Below are positions 36,147 through 47,971 of a stretch of 64,000 bases of DNA, one piece after another. The position numbers were made by a program, and so were the translations under genes. This DNA is from Scleromitrula shiraiana (Eukaryota; Ascomycota; Leotiomycetes; Helotiales; Sclerotiniaceae): the NCBI GenBank assembly GCA_028455995.1, contig JABELC010000003.1:2542001-2606000 (forward strand). Reading direction: 5' to 3'. How positions within the stretch are numbered: position 1 is the stretch's first letter; every line of letters starts with the position of its first letter. The notes under the pieces are model-generated. The model was not told the origin of the DNA. It did not search any database and was given only the letters and a program-made list of their open reading frames with translations.

Positions 36147-36581
36147 GATTATTTGTTAGATACTTGAGTATTTTAATTCAATTTCAATTTCAATTACGAT
36201 AGAAATGTAGGATATAGCAAAAGGGGCATTGCATTGATTATATATAGCTGTTATTTCTGGTTGGGAAAGCACGTCCTGTACAGCCCCACCACATTCACTG
36301 GAACCAAAAACAGCCAGCCACTTCTTTCCACCTCCTTTCTTGACACGTTCGTATTCATTCTACGTATAGTGGTTCGACAATAATAGCTACATTATGTACA
36401 CGTCTTATTATTGAGATCCATCGTGTTGCTCCTCGCTCGTATCTTCTCGTTCAATGCTGCCAATGTTGCTAATGATGTCTTCGGATGAAATGTTCAGACA
36501 GATATATACGTCATTTTGCTATCCCCATGTTAACGAATCAACTTACTCTGCAGATAGTACCTGAATCCTTCATGCGCCAAA
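36147..36581. promoter_or_regulatory. Divergent promoter region, UAP1 / DNA glycosylase
   Basis: 435 bp between two start codons facing away from each other. No specific factor site can be assigned. Confidence 0.5.
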
Positions 36582-37550
36582 ATGGACTCAAGATATTTCA
36601 AACAAGAGAACGATGAAGCAGAAGCCCCAGCTAACTCATCGATGCCCAGCTTTGATGGGAGATTAAATTTATCTTCATTCGCATTCTCTTCAAATGCGAC
36701 ATTACCCCCCAAGACCGCCACCCGACAAAGTCCCCGAAAACCTCTATTGAGCTCATCAGCTCCCCAACTCACACCATCATCCTCACCACTCAAGCGCAAG
36801 CTTTCTTCTACGTCCAACAGCAATCCTACCGAACTGCCACCTTCCAAAAACAAGAAGTCTCGCTCCCGTACTTCCTCAGCTTATGCGCCACCATCAGTTT
36901 ATGCACACCTTCCTTTTCTCCCCGATACTCTAGCCCCCAATCTTCTATGCGTTTTCGTAGGTCTTAATCCTGGCCTGCAAACTGCTCGCGAGGGGAATTC
37001 TTATGCACATCCCACCAATCTCTTTTGGAAATTATTACATTCGTCGGGGTGCACAACTCGTTTGTTGAAACCTAAGGAGGGCAGGCAATTACCAGAGTTA
37101 TATTCGCTGGGGAAGACGAACATTGTCGAAAGACCTACGAGGAATGGAGGGGAATTGTCAAAGAAAGAGATGGATGAGGGGGTGGAGGTGTTAGAGGAGA
37201 AGATTAGAGTTTATAGACCTGAGGTGGTAGCACTGGTGGGTAAGGGGATTTGGGAGAGTGTGTGGAGAGTAAGGAAAGGGAGGGGGATAAAGAAAGATGA
37301 GTTCAAATATGGCTGGCAGGAAGATGCGGAGACTATGGGGGCCGTAATGGGTGAGGGGGGATGGCAAGGTGCGAGGGTCTTTGTGGCAACTAGTACCTCT
37401 GGTCTGGCGGCTACCTTGTCACTTGCGGAAAAGCAAGAGATATGGAGAGAATTGGGATCTTGGATACAGCAGAGAAGAATAGAGAAGTATGGTTTAGATG
37501 GTTTAGATAATGTAAAACAAGAAGAGACTGCAGCTAATATAAGCTGTTGA
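36582..37550 (+). CDS. G/T-U mismatch-specific DNA glycosylase (MUG/TDG, Thp1-like)
   Basis: Base-excision repair enzyme removing uracil or thymine mispaired with G, nuclear. Intronless, 322 aa. The first about 105 residues are Ser/Pro/Lys-rich with a basic stretch PSKNKKSRSR, likely disordered and nuclear-targeting. The catalytic domain starts at LLCVFVGLNPGLQTAREGNS; GLNPG (127-131) carries the Asn that positions the catalytic water in the MUG/TDG family. YAHPTNLFWKLLHSSG and GKTNIVERPTRNGGELSK follow as in family members. The second active-site loop is represented by VATSTSGLAATLS (268-280). KIRVYRPEVVALVGKGIWE is also typical. The C-terminus is short. The 3' half of the gene is strikingly G-rich. 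In fungi with cytosine methylation or RIP such an enzyme could bear on deamination products; that is inference. Confidence 0.93.
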   Translation: MDSRYFKQENDEAEAPANSSMPSFDGRLNLSSFAFSSNATLPPKTATRQSPRKPLLSSSAPQLTPSSSPLKRKLSSTSNSNPTELPPSKNKKSRSRTSSAYAPPSVYAHLPFLPDTLAPNLLCVFVGLNPGLQTAREGNSYAHPTNLFWKLLHSSGCTTRLLKPKEGRQLPELYSLGKTNIVERPTRNGGELSKKEMDEGVEVLEEKIRVYRPEVVALVGKGIWESVWRVRKGRGIKKDEFKYGWQEDAETMGAVMGEGGWQGARVFVATSTSGLAATLSLAEKQEIWRELGSWIQQRRIEKYGLDGLDNVKQEETAANISC

Positions 37551-37787
37551 AATTCTGAATGTCCGTTCAGTTCACATACTCATATTTTGGTAGTTGAATG
37601 TTTTATTTGAAACAAACATTCGAAGATTAAGCAGCTCAAAAATGTGCTTGCATGCCTGGACAGACATTCCAAGAAAATGTACTCTTATATTTGAATTTCG
37701 AATAGGCGTTCAGAAACCAATTAGCTCAACAGTTCACTGCAATACATCGTGTATATCATTGCACTCATCCTTAAGCCGACATCGCCA

Positions 37788-39031
37788 TTACAAAATCTCA
37801 AACACAACCTTTCCCCTCGTTCTTCCACTCTCCATCAACTCAATACCTTTATTCCACTCTTCCCCCTCCTCATTCAAACCATCCCTCAGAATCTGAATCT
37901 CCATCTTCAACTCCCCTCTTTCAGCCAACCCTACAACTTTCTCTAGATACTTGGATTCGGTATACATAGATATACAGCCATATCTAGGACCCCATATCCA
38001 GCCGGAAATATAACGCCAAATTTGAGCTGGGTGCGTGATGTAGGTTGGGGGTCCTCCGAGGGTATGGCGACTTGTTTTATCACCAACTATGGTAACATAT
38101 GATCCATTTTTATGAAGAAGTTGGGGCTGTGACAGTTGATTAGCGTGTTATGTAGAACATGGAGTTATGGACTTACATATGATGGTATAAGTTCTGCCCC
38201 GCCGACACAATCTACAATAAGATCATACTCTGCTGAGGCTCTCTTGTCAAGTAGTGTCTGGACAACTGGCTGAGTGCTATAATCGATAACTTCATCTGCT
38301 CCTAGACTTTTGACATATTCCGTATTTCTACCAGAACATATACCAGTAACGTGACAATCGTAGAGTAGTCTTGCCACTTATGATCATATTAAAACTAACC
38401 GATAGTCATATAAGAAGGGAGCACACTACTCACATTGAACAACCCACGAACCAGTCCCTCCAGATGCACCCCTAACAATCACCCTCCTCTGAGAACCCTT
38501 ACTCGGAGGCAACCAGTCCATACAGGCAAATGTCGTAAGCGCAACGAGAGGTATCGAAGCAGCCGCCTCATGAGATAGACAATTAGGTTTTTTGACCACT
38601 GGGTCTGAAGCCGGATTCACAGAAATATATTGACTGAATGTTCCCTGGCCAAACTACAATTTCCCGCATTCATTAATTCTATCATTCATATTTTAACCAA
38701 ACGATAAAGAAATAAGGAAAAAACATACAATCTGAAATAACAACCCAAAAACCTCATCTCCCACAGCCCAATTCCCCTTCACCTGATCTCCTACAGATAC
38801 GATAGTGCCGGAGAAATCACGTCCTATACCTTTGGAGCCCGCAACCACGGATACAAGACCTGCTCGCCATAATTGAGTATCTACGGGGTTTATGGACGCG
38901 AAATGGACTTTTATTAGAAGGGTATTGGGATTTTGAAGGGTGGATATGGGGGTTTCTTCGATGTAGAGGGGACCGGCTCGAGTGCTGAAGCGGAGGGATT
39001 TAAATGTTGGGGGGAGGGATGTGGATGTCAT
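37788..39031 (-). CDS. MDR-family quinone oxidoreductase/zinc-type alcohol dehydrogenase-like, 4 exons
   Basis: NADPH-dependent medium-chain reductase of the quinone oxidoreductase/RTN4IP1-like branch, 353 aa. Exons are 39031-38729, 38653-38434, 38376-38177 and 38126-37788; introns are 50-75 nt with good donors (GTATGT, GTGAGT, GTAAGT). The N-terminal GroES-like domain reads TLLIKVHFASINPVDTQLWR and GIGRDFSGTIVSVGDQVKG. The Rossmann NADP motif is RVIVRGASGGTGSWVVQLAR, spanning the second junction, and EYVKSLGADEVIDYS and YDLIVDCVGG follow as in the family. No structural zinc cysteine cluster is seen. The C-terminus ends with MESGRTRGKVVFEIL, also typical. Substrate unknown. Divergent from the karyopherin gene across about 630 bp. 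Confidence 0.92.
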
Positions 39032-39665
39032 GTTTGAGAAGTGTTATGAGAGCAATAGGGTAATCCGATGTAGATTTTGGGATCTTGTTGATCTGGTTTC
39101 AAGAAGTGTTCAATGTTCAGGTCATGTTATTATATTGGAGGAATGCTGGAGCTTTCTTTTATGTAAATGCCGAGAGGTTCTGCAGTGGTGAATTCTAGGA
39201 AGGTTGAATGGGACCTTCGGCCGAATGAGTTATATTCTTGCTTCTTTTGAGAGGAAATAAGAAGATTTATTATTTTTATTAATATAAGGTTGACTTAAAA
39301 CTCATATTTCAATTTCAAATTGTTAATGACCCAAGAGTCCAAGAATTATTGGCAGTTGTCAAGTGGATATAAATTGTATTGACTACTACCTACCCATGGA
39401 CCCCATTTTCGGGCCCGGCGACGGTAGAACTACCCCTACGTACTGTACGTACTGTATGTAACCTGAAAAAGGCTGTAACTCTGAGGCTGAATGAATTGTC
39501 ACAAGCTCCAAAACAAAAAGTTGGATCGGAAAATAAAAAACAGCTCGCATGGTGGGGCTAGGTTTCAACTGTCAACACCACTTTCTTCCCCTTCAATTCT
39601 TTAGAAAATCCATTCTTTTATTTATCTTCTTGCTTGAAGCTCGAGGATAGAGCTTTGGACAGACT
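39032..39665. promoter_or_regulatory. Divergent promoter region, oxidoreductase / karyopherin
   Basis: About 630 bp between outward-facing start codons. A CGTACTGTACGTACTGTATG stretch near 39438 is partly palindromic. No gene seen. Confidence 0.45.
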
Positions 39666-42600
39666 ATGGCGTTCGCAATCGAAGTTCCTGGAGAGGCTGC
39701 CCCTCTTAATCCTCAGCAAGTGTATTTAGCTCTACAGTCGGCCGGCTCTTCGCAACAGTTAGCTATCCAAACGGGAACGCAACAATTGGAGGCTTGGAAA
39801 ACGCAAAGGGGCTATTATACTTTACTGCAGGTATTTGGTATATCTTGAATGATAATCTAGCAGTCCACTGATTAGATCATTCAGGCAGTGTATCTTGATA
39901 AATCCTTACCTACCGAAATAAGATACCTTGCCATTATTCAATTAAAGAATGGAATCGACAAATACTGGCGGAAAACGGCTCCCAATGCTATTTCCGCGGA
40001 AGAAAAAGACAATATTCGATCAAATTTACTAGAAAGTGGCTTTCAAGAAGCAGATCCACAACTAGCTTTACAAAATGCCCTGGTGATTTCGAAAGTAGTT
40101 CGAGTAGATTATCCTATGGACTGGCCGGATATTCTTACCAATCTTATACAAATGCTACGAAAAGCAAACGAGACGAATCAACTCCATCTTCGAAGAGGAA
40201 TGTTAATATTATTACAAGTTGTGAAGGAATTGGCTACTGCACGATTGAGGAGGTCACAAACCAGCTTGCGCTCAGTTACCCCAGAGATGGTTTTTCTTTT
40301 GAGTGAAATATATACGCAGAAGGTTTCGCAATGGCTTGGATTCTTTTTCAAACGAGCGTCGGATGATGAAGGGGGTGCTATAGATGCCATGGAAAACAGT
40401 TTGATTGCGATTAAAATTCTTCGACGACTTCTTGTAGTTGGATATGAATATCCCAATCATGATAAAGATGTTCAACAACTATGGCAGCAATCTCAACATC
40501 AATTCGGTCAGTTTCTTTCCATGGTAAATGAAGAGCCAGCTGTTTTGGTATCCCCGGCCAAGGAGTTGGTTGAGAAACATCTTGTTCAGTTTTCGAAGCT
40601 TCATGTGCAGATGTCAAATGTCCATCCTGCTGCGTTTGCATTATTGCCAAACTCGTTAGATCTGGTAAGAGCATATTGGGGGTTTGTTGCTAAATTTGGA
40701 GAAACCTTTGGCTCGGCAACACAAGACTTCAGTGCTAAAGCACTCCAAACTGATGATGGATCAAAACAAGATAGACCAATCATGGAGAAACTTTGCCTAA
40801 AAGGACTTACCTTACTAAGAGCTTGTATGAAAATGGTGTTTAGCCCAGCTCAATCATTCAAGTACAGAACACCCGAAGTCAAAGCAGAACAGCAACAAGC
40901 TGTAGAATTTCTCAAATCTCAGTTGCTTACCGATGAATTAGTCAGTCAAATGGCAAGTGTGATCGTTACCAAATTCTTCGTCTTCCGACAAGTTGATCTC
41001 GAAGCTTGGGAAGAAGATGAAGACGAATGGGAAATCCGAGAAGAAGGGGGCGGAGATACATGGGAATTCGAAATTCGACCTTGTGCAGAGAAGTTATTTA
41101 TGGATCTCGTTATTCACTTCAAAGATTTACTCGTGGAACCTTTGCTACTATTCTTCCAGTCTGTTTCGGGCAATGAAAATTCGGTCGTGACTAAAGACTC
41201 GGTATATACTGCTATGGGGCTTTCTGCTCCAGTAATTTTCCAGAGTTTTGACTTTGATTCATTTCTGACGTCAACTTTGGTAAATGATGTTCAGCAGACT
41301 GGACAAGGCTGGAAAGTTCTTCGCCGGCGAGTTGCTATCTTGATCGGTCAATGGATTACCATTAGAATTTCACAGGCTAACAGGCCATTGGTATATCAAA
41401 TATATCAACACTTGCTCAAATCTGAGGATGAAACTAATGACCATGTCGTTCGCATCACTGCGGCACGTCAATTCAAAGCAGTAGTTGATGATTTTGAGTT
41501 TGCTATTGAACCCTTCTTACCGTTTGCTCCTGATATTCTAGGTCGAACCATGGCACTCATACAAGAAGTCGAGAATACAGAAACCAAATTGGTTATTCTG
41601 GAAACAATCAGAATGATTGCAGTTAGGCTAGAGCATCATATCATTCCATATGCAGATGAAATTGTGTCTATTTTACCGGGCCTATGGGAAGCATCAGGAG
41701 AAGAACATCTTTTGAAACAGGCAATATTATCAATTCTCTCTACCCTTGTGACTTCTATGAAGACTGAGGCTCAACGATATCATGCATTGATATTACCTTT
41801 GATCCAACGTGCTGTCGAGCCAGGTTCCGAGATGCAAGTATACCTTATGGAAGAAGCTCTTGACCTTTGGTCCCAAATCCTAGCTCAAGCATCCTCCCCT
41901 GCATCGCCAGAAGTTATCGCTTTAATCGACTGCGCATTTCCCCTCCTCGAATTGGGCTCTGATGAGCTCCGCGTCGTCCTCACTATCGTCAATGAGTACA
42001 TTCTACTTGCACCTGAAGCCATGCTTGGCGATGCAACCCGACTACGAATCCTATCCTACATGACCACACTCCTTGGAGTCACCAAGCGAGATCTTGCAGG
42101 TCTAGTTACCAGCATTGTTGAAGGTCTCATCCGTGCTGCCGAAAAACTCGGCGGCGCAAATGGCGTTACTCTCATAGCTAAAGATCTCCATGCTTCGGGC
42201 TACACAGAAAAATTGTTCGCCGGTCTCCTCGACGCATGGGAAGCCCATCAAACCACTGGTCCTGATCGCATATATCCCAAATTGGACGATGTAGTCGAAA
42301 CAGATTATTTCACAATCCTGGCGCGCATCGCCCTAGCTGATCCCTCTACCTTCGCTACCATACTTGCCAGTGTGGACTCCAATGTTGAACATGTATGGAA
42401 ATGGCTAAGTGAGGAATGGTTCCGCCATTTCGATAGTATGGCGAATATCGAACGGCAGAAATTATCATGTCTAGCGCTAACTCGCTTACTCGAGCTTCCG
42501 CCGCCTATGACTCCGATTGTGTTGGGCAAGTTGCAGGATTTCTTTGCGATGTGGACAAGTGTTGTTAGTGAGATGATGGCGGGGAGGGATGATGGGGGGG

Positions 42601-42848
42601 ATAATTTAATTTGGGGGGAGCAGGTTATTGGGGAGGGGGAGGGTCAGGAGGAAATTAGGAGGAGGTTGTGGAAGAAGGAGGATTTGGTTCATAGGGTTAG
42701 TGCGTGGGAGTTTGTGAGGGAGAGGTTGGCAGGTGTGGTGAGGGCTTGTGGGGGGGAGGAGGAGTTTCGTACGGCTTGGCTGGTTAATGTTGATGCGGAT
42801 GTTTTGGAGGGGTGGAAGAAGTTGGGTACGAGGGAGGAGATGGAGTGA
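39666..42848 (+). CDS. KAP120: Karyopherin-beta, Kap120/importin-11 type, 2 exons
   Basis: Nuclear import receptor of the importin-beta superfamily. Yeast Kap120 imports ribosome-assembly factors; human IPO11 is the counterpart. 1042 aa; exon 1 39666-39830, a 54-nt intron, exon 2 39885-42848, joining YYTLLQ to AVYLDKSLPTEIRYLA inside the importin-N domain. That domain (about residues 30-105) shows the Ran-binding pattern QLEAWKTQRGYYTLLQ and YLAIIQLKNGIDKYW. The rest is HEAT-like helices. A family-specific acidic loop QVDLEAWEEDEDEWEIREEG followed by DTWEFEIRPCAEKLFMDL matches importin-11 proteins. Length is normal. The final about 300 nt are extremely G-rich with GGG runs. Symbol by family recognition; the distinction from other large karyopherins rests on the acidic-loop motif. 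Confidence 0.9.
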
Positions 42849-44087
42849 TTGGGGGGTGAGATAGGCAAGGGAATGTTGAAGGTAAGTAGGATATTGAAGA
42901 ATGGAATGGGATTCTCGAGACTAGAGGTGATTCGATTTTCGGGGGTATGCGGTTCGCCAGGTACTAATCGGTCGAGACGAGAGAGATTAAATTATAGAGA
43001 TGATTCATGATAAGATGAGACGAGACAAGACGACGTGAATAGAAAATATCAAAGCGAGATATCAATAATCAGACTAGTGGAGTATATATTATATAAGATA
43101 AAGAACAAGCCAATTCATTCGGTAGCAATATATGTACTTTGAATATAAAACCAGGATTAATTATAGATAGACCCCAAAAACTTATATTTGTCAACCATTA
43201 ATCTATATAATCAATTACTAGATCTAATTTTACAAACTAAAAGGCCAATAATGACACAGGCCTACTAATGAATATAGATAAAACCTACTAAGTCTTTATC
43301 GGATGGAAGGCCACGAAGTGTGAGAAGGCTTAAAATAAAGATAACACAGTCCTAATCCATGACTACTAGAGTCGGCCATTTCTTTCATCCATAGGATTTG
43401 AGTATAGTATTGAATAAAACAAGTAAGCAATCATTGTTCTGATCTCGAACCTTCTACTATTAGATGCTCTTGTTGATCATCGGTGGTGGTTTACGACCCC
43501 TTTAGTGAGGGAGGGATTACACGAATCAATGACGAGTAACTTCAAGTAGAAGATGAATAGGACTACTTTGTAACGGTAGCATGTACATACTACGAACTAT
43601 ATAGTGTTATGCATTCGCATTACGAGGACCAAAATAATTACAAGGAGGATCCATCAATGCCGTCACTGTTATCAGGTGGTCTAGAAGTTCAATCTTGCAT
43701 TTGCTTATATCCCCTATTCTTGATTTTACGCGTGTGAAACCACTTTGTGGGGGTTAAGTGTGGAGATCCAAGTTGTTGAACAGCCCTATAACATCTTCAT
43801 TCATGCTCAACCCCGGCATTATATCCCCTGCAAATGATGCAAATTGAGGTTTCTGGAGAAGGCATTGATTGTCATGTTTATCGTTGATCCTACTCGGTGT
43901 TTTAATATAATTGGAATTTGAAAAAGTATTTCAAGGGCCGAAGATCCGCTGTCTCCGCAAAATACTGTCGCACCATCAGGTATTTATTTTCGTCCAAACT
44001 TCTAATATAAGAGGAACTGTTGTACTCATCAACTTGCTGTAATAATAAAACATATCTATATCAAGAAACTCCCTTCAATTTTACCTC
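42849..44087. other. Intergenic, no supported gene
   Basis: 1.2 kb between the karyopherin 3' end and the small disordered protein gene. AT-rich, no ORF worth calling. Confidence 0.5.
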
Positions 44088-44615
44088 ATGGATTCTCAGC
44101 TTTCGCCGGATTACTCTATCTATAATAATATGGACTTCGAGCCCAAAAAGAATCCATATCTCAATTCTGAAAAGAGACTGCATAAAACTCGACCAAACAT
44201 CACACACACCAACAGTGCAGACACCGTTCCTGACACTCCATTCAACTCCCCTACGACCATGTCCCTCGGAATATCCAACATGGAAAACCCACATATAAAT
44301 CCATTCTCCCTAAACCAAATCATAATGGATGGGCTAGAAAGAAGCCCATCACAGACTCGAAAACTTTCGCCAAGATCTGCCCCCGATTGGAGAGCGCCCT
44401 CACGGGACCGCTCTGGCTCCAATTCATCCACATCGTCAGATTCGAGCGCTAGAGAATGTTACTGTAAAAGGAATATGGATAAGGGAGATGATGAGAATGT
44501 TGGATCCGGAAATGAGACTCGTTGTGAACGGTGTAGGATTGAGGAAGTGGCGCGGGGGAGGGGTTTAACGAGAACAAATTCAGAGACAAGGGAGAAAAAG
44601 AGAAGGGTGATTTGA
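44088..44615 (+). CDS. Small Ser-rich disordered protein, unknown function
   Basis: Intronless ORF of 175 codons from ATG 44088. Polar and low in hydrophobics: Asn/Pro-rich first half with a possible phosphosite-rich part RSPSQTRKLSPRSAPDWR, then SGSNSSTSSDSSA, then a Cys pair region ECYCKRNM and TRCERCRIEEVARGRG, spaced CxC and CxxC, and a basic end REKKRRVI. The two Cys pairs about 28 residues apart could bind a metal, but no known finger is recognised. No signal peptide or membrane segment. Moderately confident that it is a gene because of length, start context and composition. Confidence 0.6.
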   Translation: MDSQLSPDYSIYNNMDFEPKKNPYLNSEKRLHKTRPNITHTNSADTVPDTPFNSPTTMSLGISNMENPHINPFSLNQIIMDGLERSPSQTRKLSPRSAPDWRAPSRDRSGSNSSTSSDSSARECYCKRNMDKGDDENVGSGNETRCERCRIEEVARGRGLTRTNSETREKKRRVI

Positions 44616-45182
44616 TTTGATCTGATTCGATCTGATCCAATTTTTTGATACGATGAGCGTATGGTATATGCAGTGCATGGGTGGTATCTTTCTTGTGGGG
44701 AAGATGAAATCATGGCTGAATGGTTATGATATCCATGAATTCATGAATGGGGAGTTCGCATTTGAATGGCTGGCAATTTCGTGTGATGCTATTGAAGTAG
44801 CATTGGTTAGAAGAACGATATTCTCCAACCTTAGCATCTTTTTTAAGGGGATTTTACTTTATCTCTTGTGTCTAGAATGACATTGTACACTTGTAGCATT
44901 CCTAGTCATAACTTTCACAAGACGGTATATGCTCACTTATCTTGTTACCCGTATTTAAATACACATATACTTTGACATTGATTCAAATATATGTTGTTGA
45001 ATTTGAATACATAAAAATCATGTCGATAAAAGCACAAAGTAGATACGGAGAAGAATATGCCCCTGTAAGCGTAGCAAGGCTGGGCTAGCGAGGCTGATAA
45101 AATTGATACTTTAATTGGTTGGCGACGTTGAAACCTAAGCTCGCAATCGGTCTCGAATCCACGACAACTTCCCATCAACAAT
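44616..45182. other. Intergenic
   Basis: 5' flank of the UVRAG-like gene. The short plus ORF at 44653-44880 has no family resemblance. Nothing else seen. Confidence 0.45.
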
Positions 45183-46964
45183 ATGAACTCCGAGGCCTCA
45201 CGGCCGTTGATCATACCTCAAAATCGGAAGTTACTGCATTTGCAAGGCATATATATTCGAAATCTTACTCTCTCCCGTCCACGCGGACAGACGATCGATG
45301 ATGCAGCTCTCAATAAAACACCGCAAAAGCTCGAGGCTTTGCGTCGCGAACCACAACTTCATCATGCGCAATCATCTGGAGATCTTCGACCAGGAAAATT
45401 AAGTAGATCGAGTACAAACTGGGTCGGTGCAAGTCCAGAGTTCAGACAAAAGAAGCTTGAAGATGTTCGAGATAGCCGGATGGCAGATACCTTTTTCACA
45501 TTACATTGTGAAGGACAGGAAGATCCGATTTACATCAGCGAGGTTGTGGAAAAAGCTATGAATCCTACTTTTCGATCATTTGATCTGTCTGGACTTGGTC
45601 CTGCAATTACTCGGCTTGATACTGTCACTGTGAGAATATGGGTAAAACGACAAGATTTCACTCCACTGCTTGAAGAGAAAGTCAATCTTCAATCTTTACA
45701 ATTTATGGGATCAATGGAAAACCACCAATTTCCGTCAAACTCAATTGTATTTCATCTGATCGATGGCATATACACAATTGATATCACTCCCAAGCCTCCC
45801 CATCCAAAACCTAGTATTGCTCTTCCTACATCATCCTACAACGCATTGATGCGCCTATCGAATCTCGATGAATCTATTCAAGATGCCCTCGCTACCCGTG
45901 AAGAACTCGCTTCTCAGATAAATACAATTTTGGCTTCCAATTCATCTTCTTCAACATCTCTTGCTGTTGCTCAAGAATCACTGAAACTTGCGAATCGCTA
46001 TGTATCTACGTCTCGCAAGCTTCTCACTTATTCCAAGCGCCGTCAAACCGAACTCCAAACTTCACTTTCTGCGCGCCGTATAGCCATATCCTCGGGCTAT
46101 GTTGTGCAATCGGAAGCTCAATCTGACGTGAACAATGCTCAAGAACATCTTAACAAGTCTCGCGTCCTTCATACTTCCATAACATCACAAATTCGAGGTC
46201 AACGTCGTCGTATATGTGAGGAACTAATACAAATATTCCCTATTGAGCCCACATCGCATCCCTTGCTGTTTACGATATGTGGGCTCCCTCTTCCCAATAC
46301 CACATTTGACGACACCTCATCCCACGACGAAGATGTGATAGCCGCTGCACTAGGACACGTCTCACAACTCGTACACGCCCTACAATATTACCTTGGTGTT
46401 CCTCTACCCTATCCGATCACGCCTTATGGCTCCCGCTCTCTAATATACGATCCAATATCACTTCTTCAGGGGAAAGAGCGAGTATTTCCCTTGTATATGA
46501 AATCTGTCGTACGATTCCGTTTCGACTATGCTGTGTTTCTTCTCAACAAAAATATCGAGACCCTAGCCGAATCGCAAGGTCTTCGTGTTCTCGATATTCG
46601 GCAAACAGCTCCAAATTTGAAATATCTATTATATGTATGCAGTGCAGGACAAGAAGAACTCCCGGAGCGGAAGAGAGGGGGTATCAAAGGTCTCCTGGCT
46701 GGGGGAAGGGTGATGGGTAGTAGGAGAGGAAGCGAAGATAGTACTGCAATGATTGGAACACTTGATACGGCTCGAGAGGCCCTCGAAAATGGGAATGGTA
46801 ATGCTAATAATGGAACGTCTTCGGGAAATAGTAATACAGGAGTGAGTTCCGGGGCAGCTAATGGACAGGTAACTACTCATAGTGTGGAAACGAAGGAATC
46901 ATTGGCTATGGATCATGGACATAGTTTGAGGACTAGCGGGCTCCGGGAAAATGTTACGAGGTGA
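45183..46964 (+). CDS. UVRAG/Vps38-like PI3-kinase complex II subunit
   Basis: Probable subunit of the class III PI3-kinase (Vps34) complex II in endosome sorting and autophagy, of the Atg14/UVRAG (Vps38) family. Intronless, 593 aa. An N-terminal about 110 residues are polar. A C2-like beta-rich part (about 95-205) follows, with DTFFTLHCEGQEDPIYISEV, NPTFRSFDLSG and VRIWVKRQDFTPLLEEKVNL. A long coiled coil (about 225-340) comes next: LDESIQDALATREELASQIN, SRKLLTYSKRRQTELQTSLS and LHTSITSQIRGQRRRICEEL. The BARA2-like C-terminal domain includes LIQIFPIEP, FTICGLPLPNTTF, ALGHVSQLVHALQYYLGVPL and YPITPYGSRSLIYDPIS. The tail after about 520 is Gly/Asn/Ser low complexity. The domain order is that of UVRAG, not Atg14. 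Naming by recognition. Confidence 0.85.
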   Translation: MNSEASRPLIIPQNRKLLHLQGIYIRNLTLSRPRGQTIDDAALNKTPQKLEALRREPQLHHAQSSGDLRPGKLSRSSTNWVGASPEFRQKKLEDVRDSRMADTFFTLHCEGQEDPIYISEVVEKAMNPTFRSFDLSGLGPAITRLDTVTVRIWVKRQDFTPLLEEKVNLQSLQFMGSMENHQFPSNSIVFHLIDGIYTIDITPKPPHPKPSIALPTSSYNALMRLSNLDESIQDALATREELASQINTILASNSSSSTSLAVAQESLKLANRYVSTSRKLLTYSKRRQTELQTSLSARRIAISSGYVVQSEAQSDVNNAQEHLNKSRVLHTSITSQIRGQRRRICEELIQIFPIEPTSHPLLFTICGLPLPNTTFDDTSSHDEDVIAAALGHVSQLVHALQYYLGVPLPYPITPYGSRSLIYDPISLLQGKERVFPLYMKSVVRFRFDYAVFLLNKNIETLAESQGLRVLDIRQTAPNLKYLLYVCSAGQEELPERKRGGIKGLLAGGRVMGSRRGSEDSTAMIGTLDTAREALENGNGNANNGTSSGNSNTGVSSGAANGQVTTHSVETKESLAMDHGHSLRTSGLRENVTR

Positions 46965-47971
46965 GCTCGTTGTTTACATAATGATGAATCGGACATAATG
47001 AAAAGAACTTCTACTACTACAAATTGTTCATGTGAGATTCAGTTATGGGTTACTCAGTATCCATACATATAAGCCAGTAATAAACCATGAAAAATAAACG
47101 AATATATGATTCTCCAATATGTACTTTCATTATCATGCATACCTAGGCAGTTAAGCGGAATTCAGATGATAAGATTAGGTATATCGAGTTACTCTTCGAT
47201 TTGCAAGAAACGCAGTGTTCGGAAAAAGCACCCGACTATCCTTTTCGCTGGGGAAAATTGGGGAAATCGACATTTCGTCTGAACTTAAGAAGTCGGAAAC
47301 AACTTAGAACTACTTAATGCTTATTAACCTTGGAACAAAGTGAATGAGAATTCCCTACCCAGGTATTTTTTGGGGCCTTTCACATGGTTGATTCGATTCA
47401 CTATGCTCGAAATCATCTGGAAACCCCACTCCAATATCTAAAACAAAGGCATGCCCGATTATGGTACGATAATAGCATTAAATCTCCAGTGTAAAGTGAT
47501 GGTCGGCGCATATATCAGGGTTTGCTGAAGACATATTTTTATAGCAATACAACTAGGTAGATTTATTAATTCGTTATAGTAAGCAACTTGACTTTCTTCA
47601 TCTGGAAACAGAAACCTCATACATAAACCTCATACAGAACCCTCATAGGCACTAATAGATCTAGAGAAAACTTTTACTGTTAACTCCCTCTTATCGGAGG
47701 ATTTTCAGGGTCTTTTGTGTGACGATACAATTTATTATTATTAGAGCTTCAGCCCGTCGGGCCTTCAGCCTTCTTTCAACTCATCAATTTTGGGTTAAGC
47801 TTTATCATCATTTCCAGGTCTGTCTATTCACTTTTTGGGCAGGCAAAAGGAAGGAAATAAAAAAAGATCAATCACTACAACGTCAAATATATTTTGCTTC
47901 TCCATCCCGACAATTTTGCCTCAAATTTGAAGATCGAATGAAAAGTATTCTATCCTATTTCAAAGAGCGTC
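46965..47971. other. Intergenic, 5' flank of the Zn2Cys6 factor gene
   Basis: About 1 kb. A plus ORF 47719-48015 overlaps the factor's start in another frame and looks like 5' leader. No other feature. Confidence 0.5.

Noticed and set aside
37594..37946. Plus-strand ORFs of 65-100 codons
   Set aside because: They overlap the 3' exon of the oxidoreductase gene on the other strand.
45060..45180. Sequence with TCTCGAATCC resembling a tRNA T-arm
   Set aside because: No acceptor stem or anticodon arm can be folded around it.
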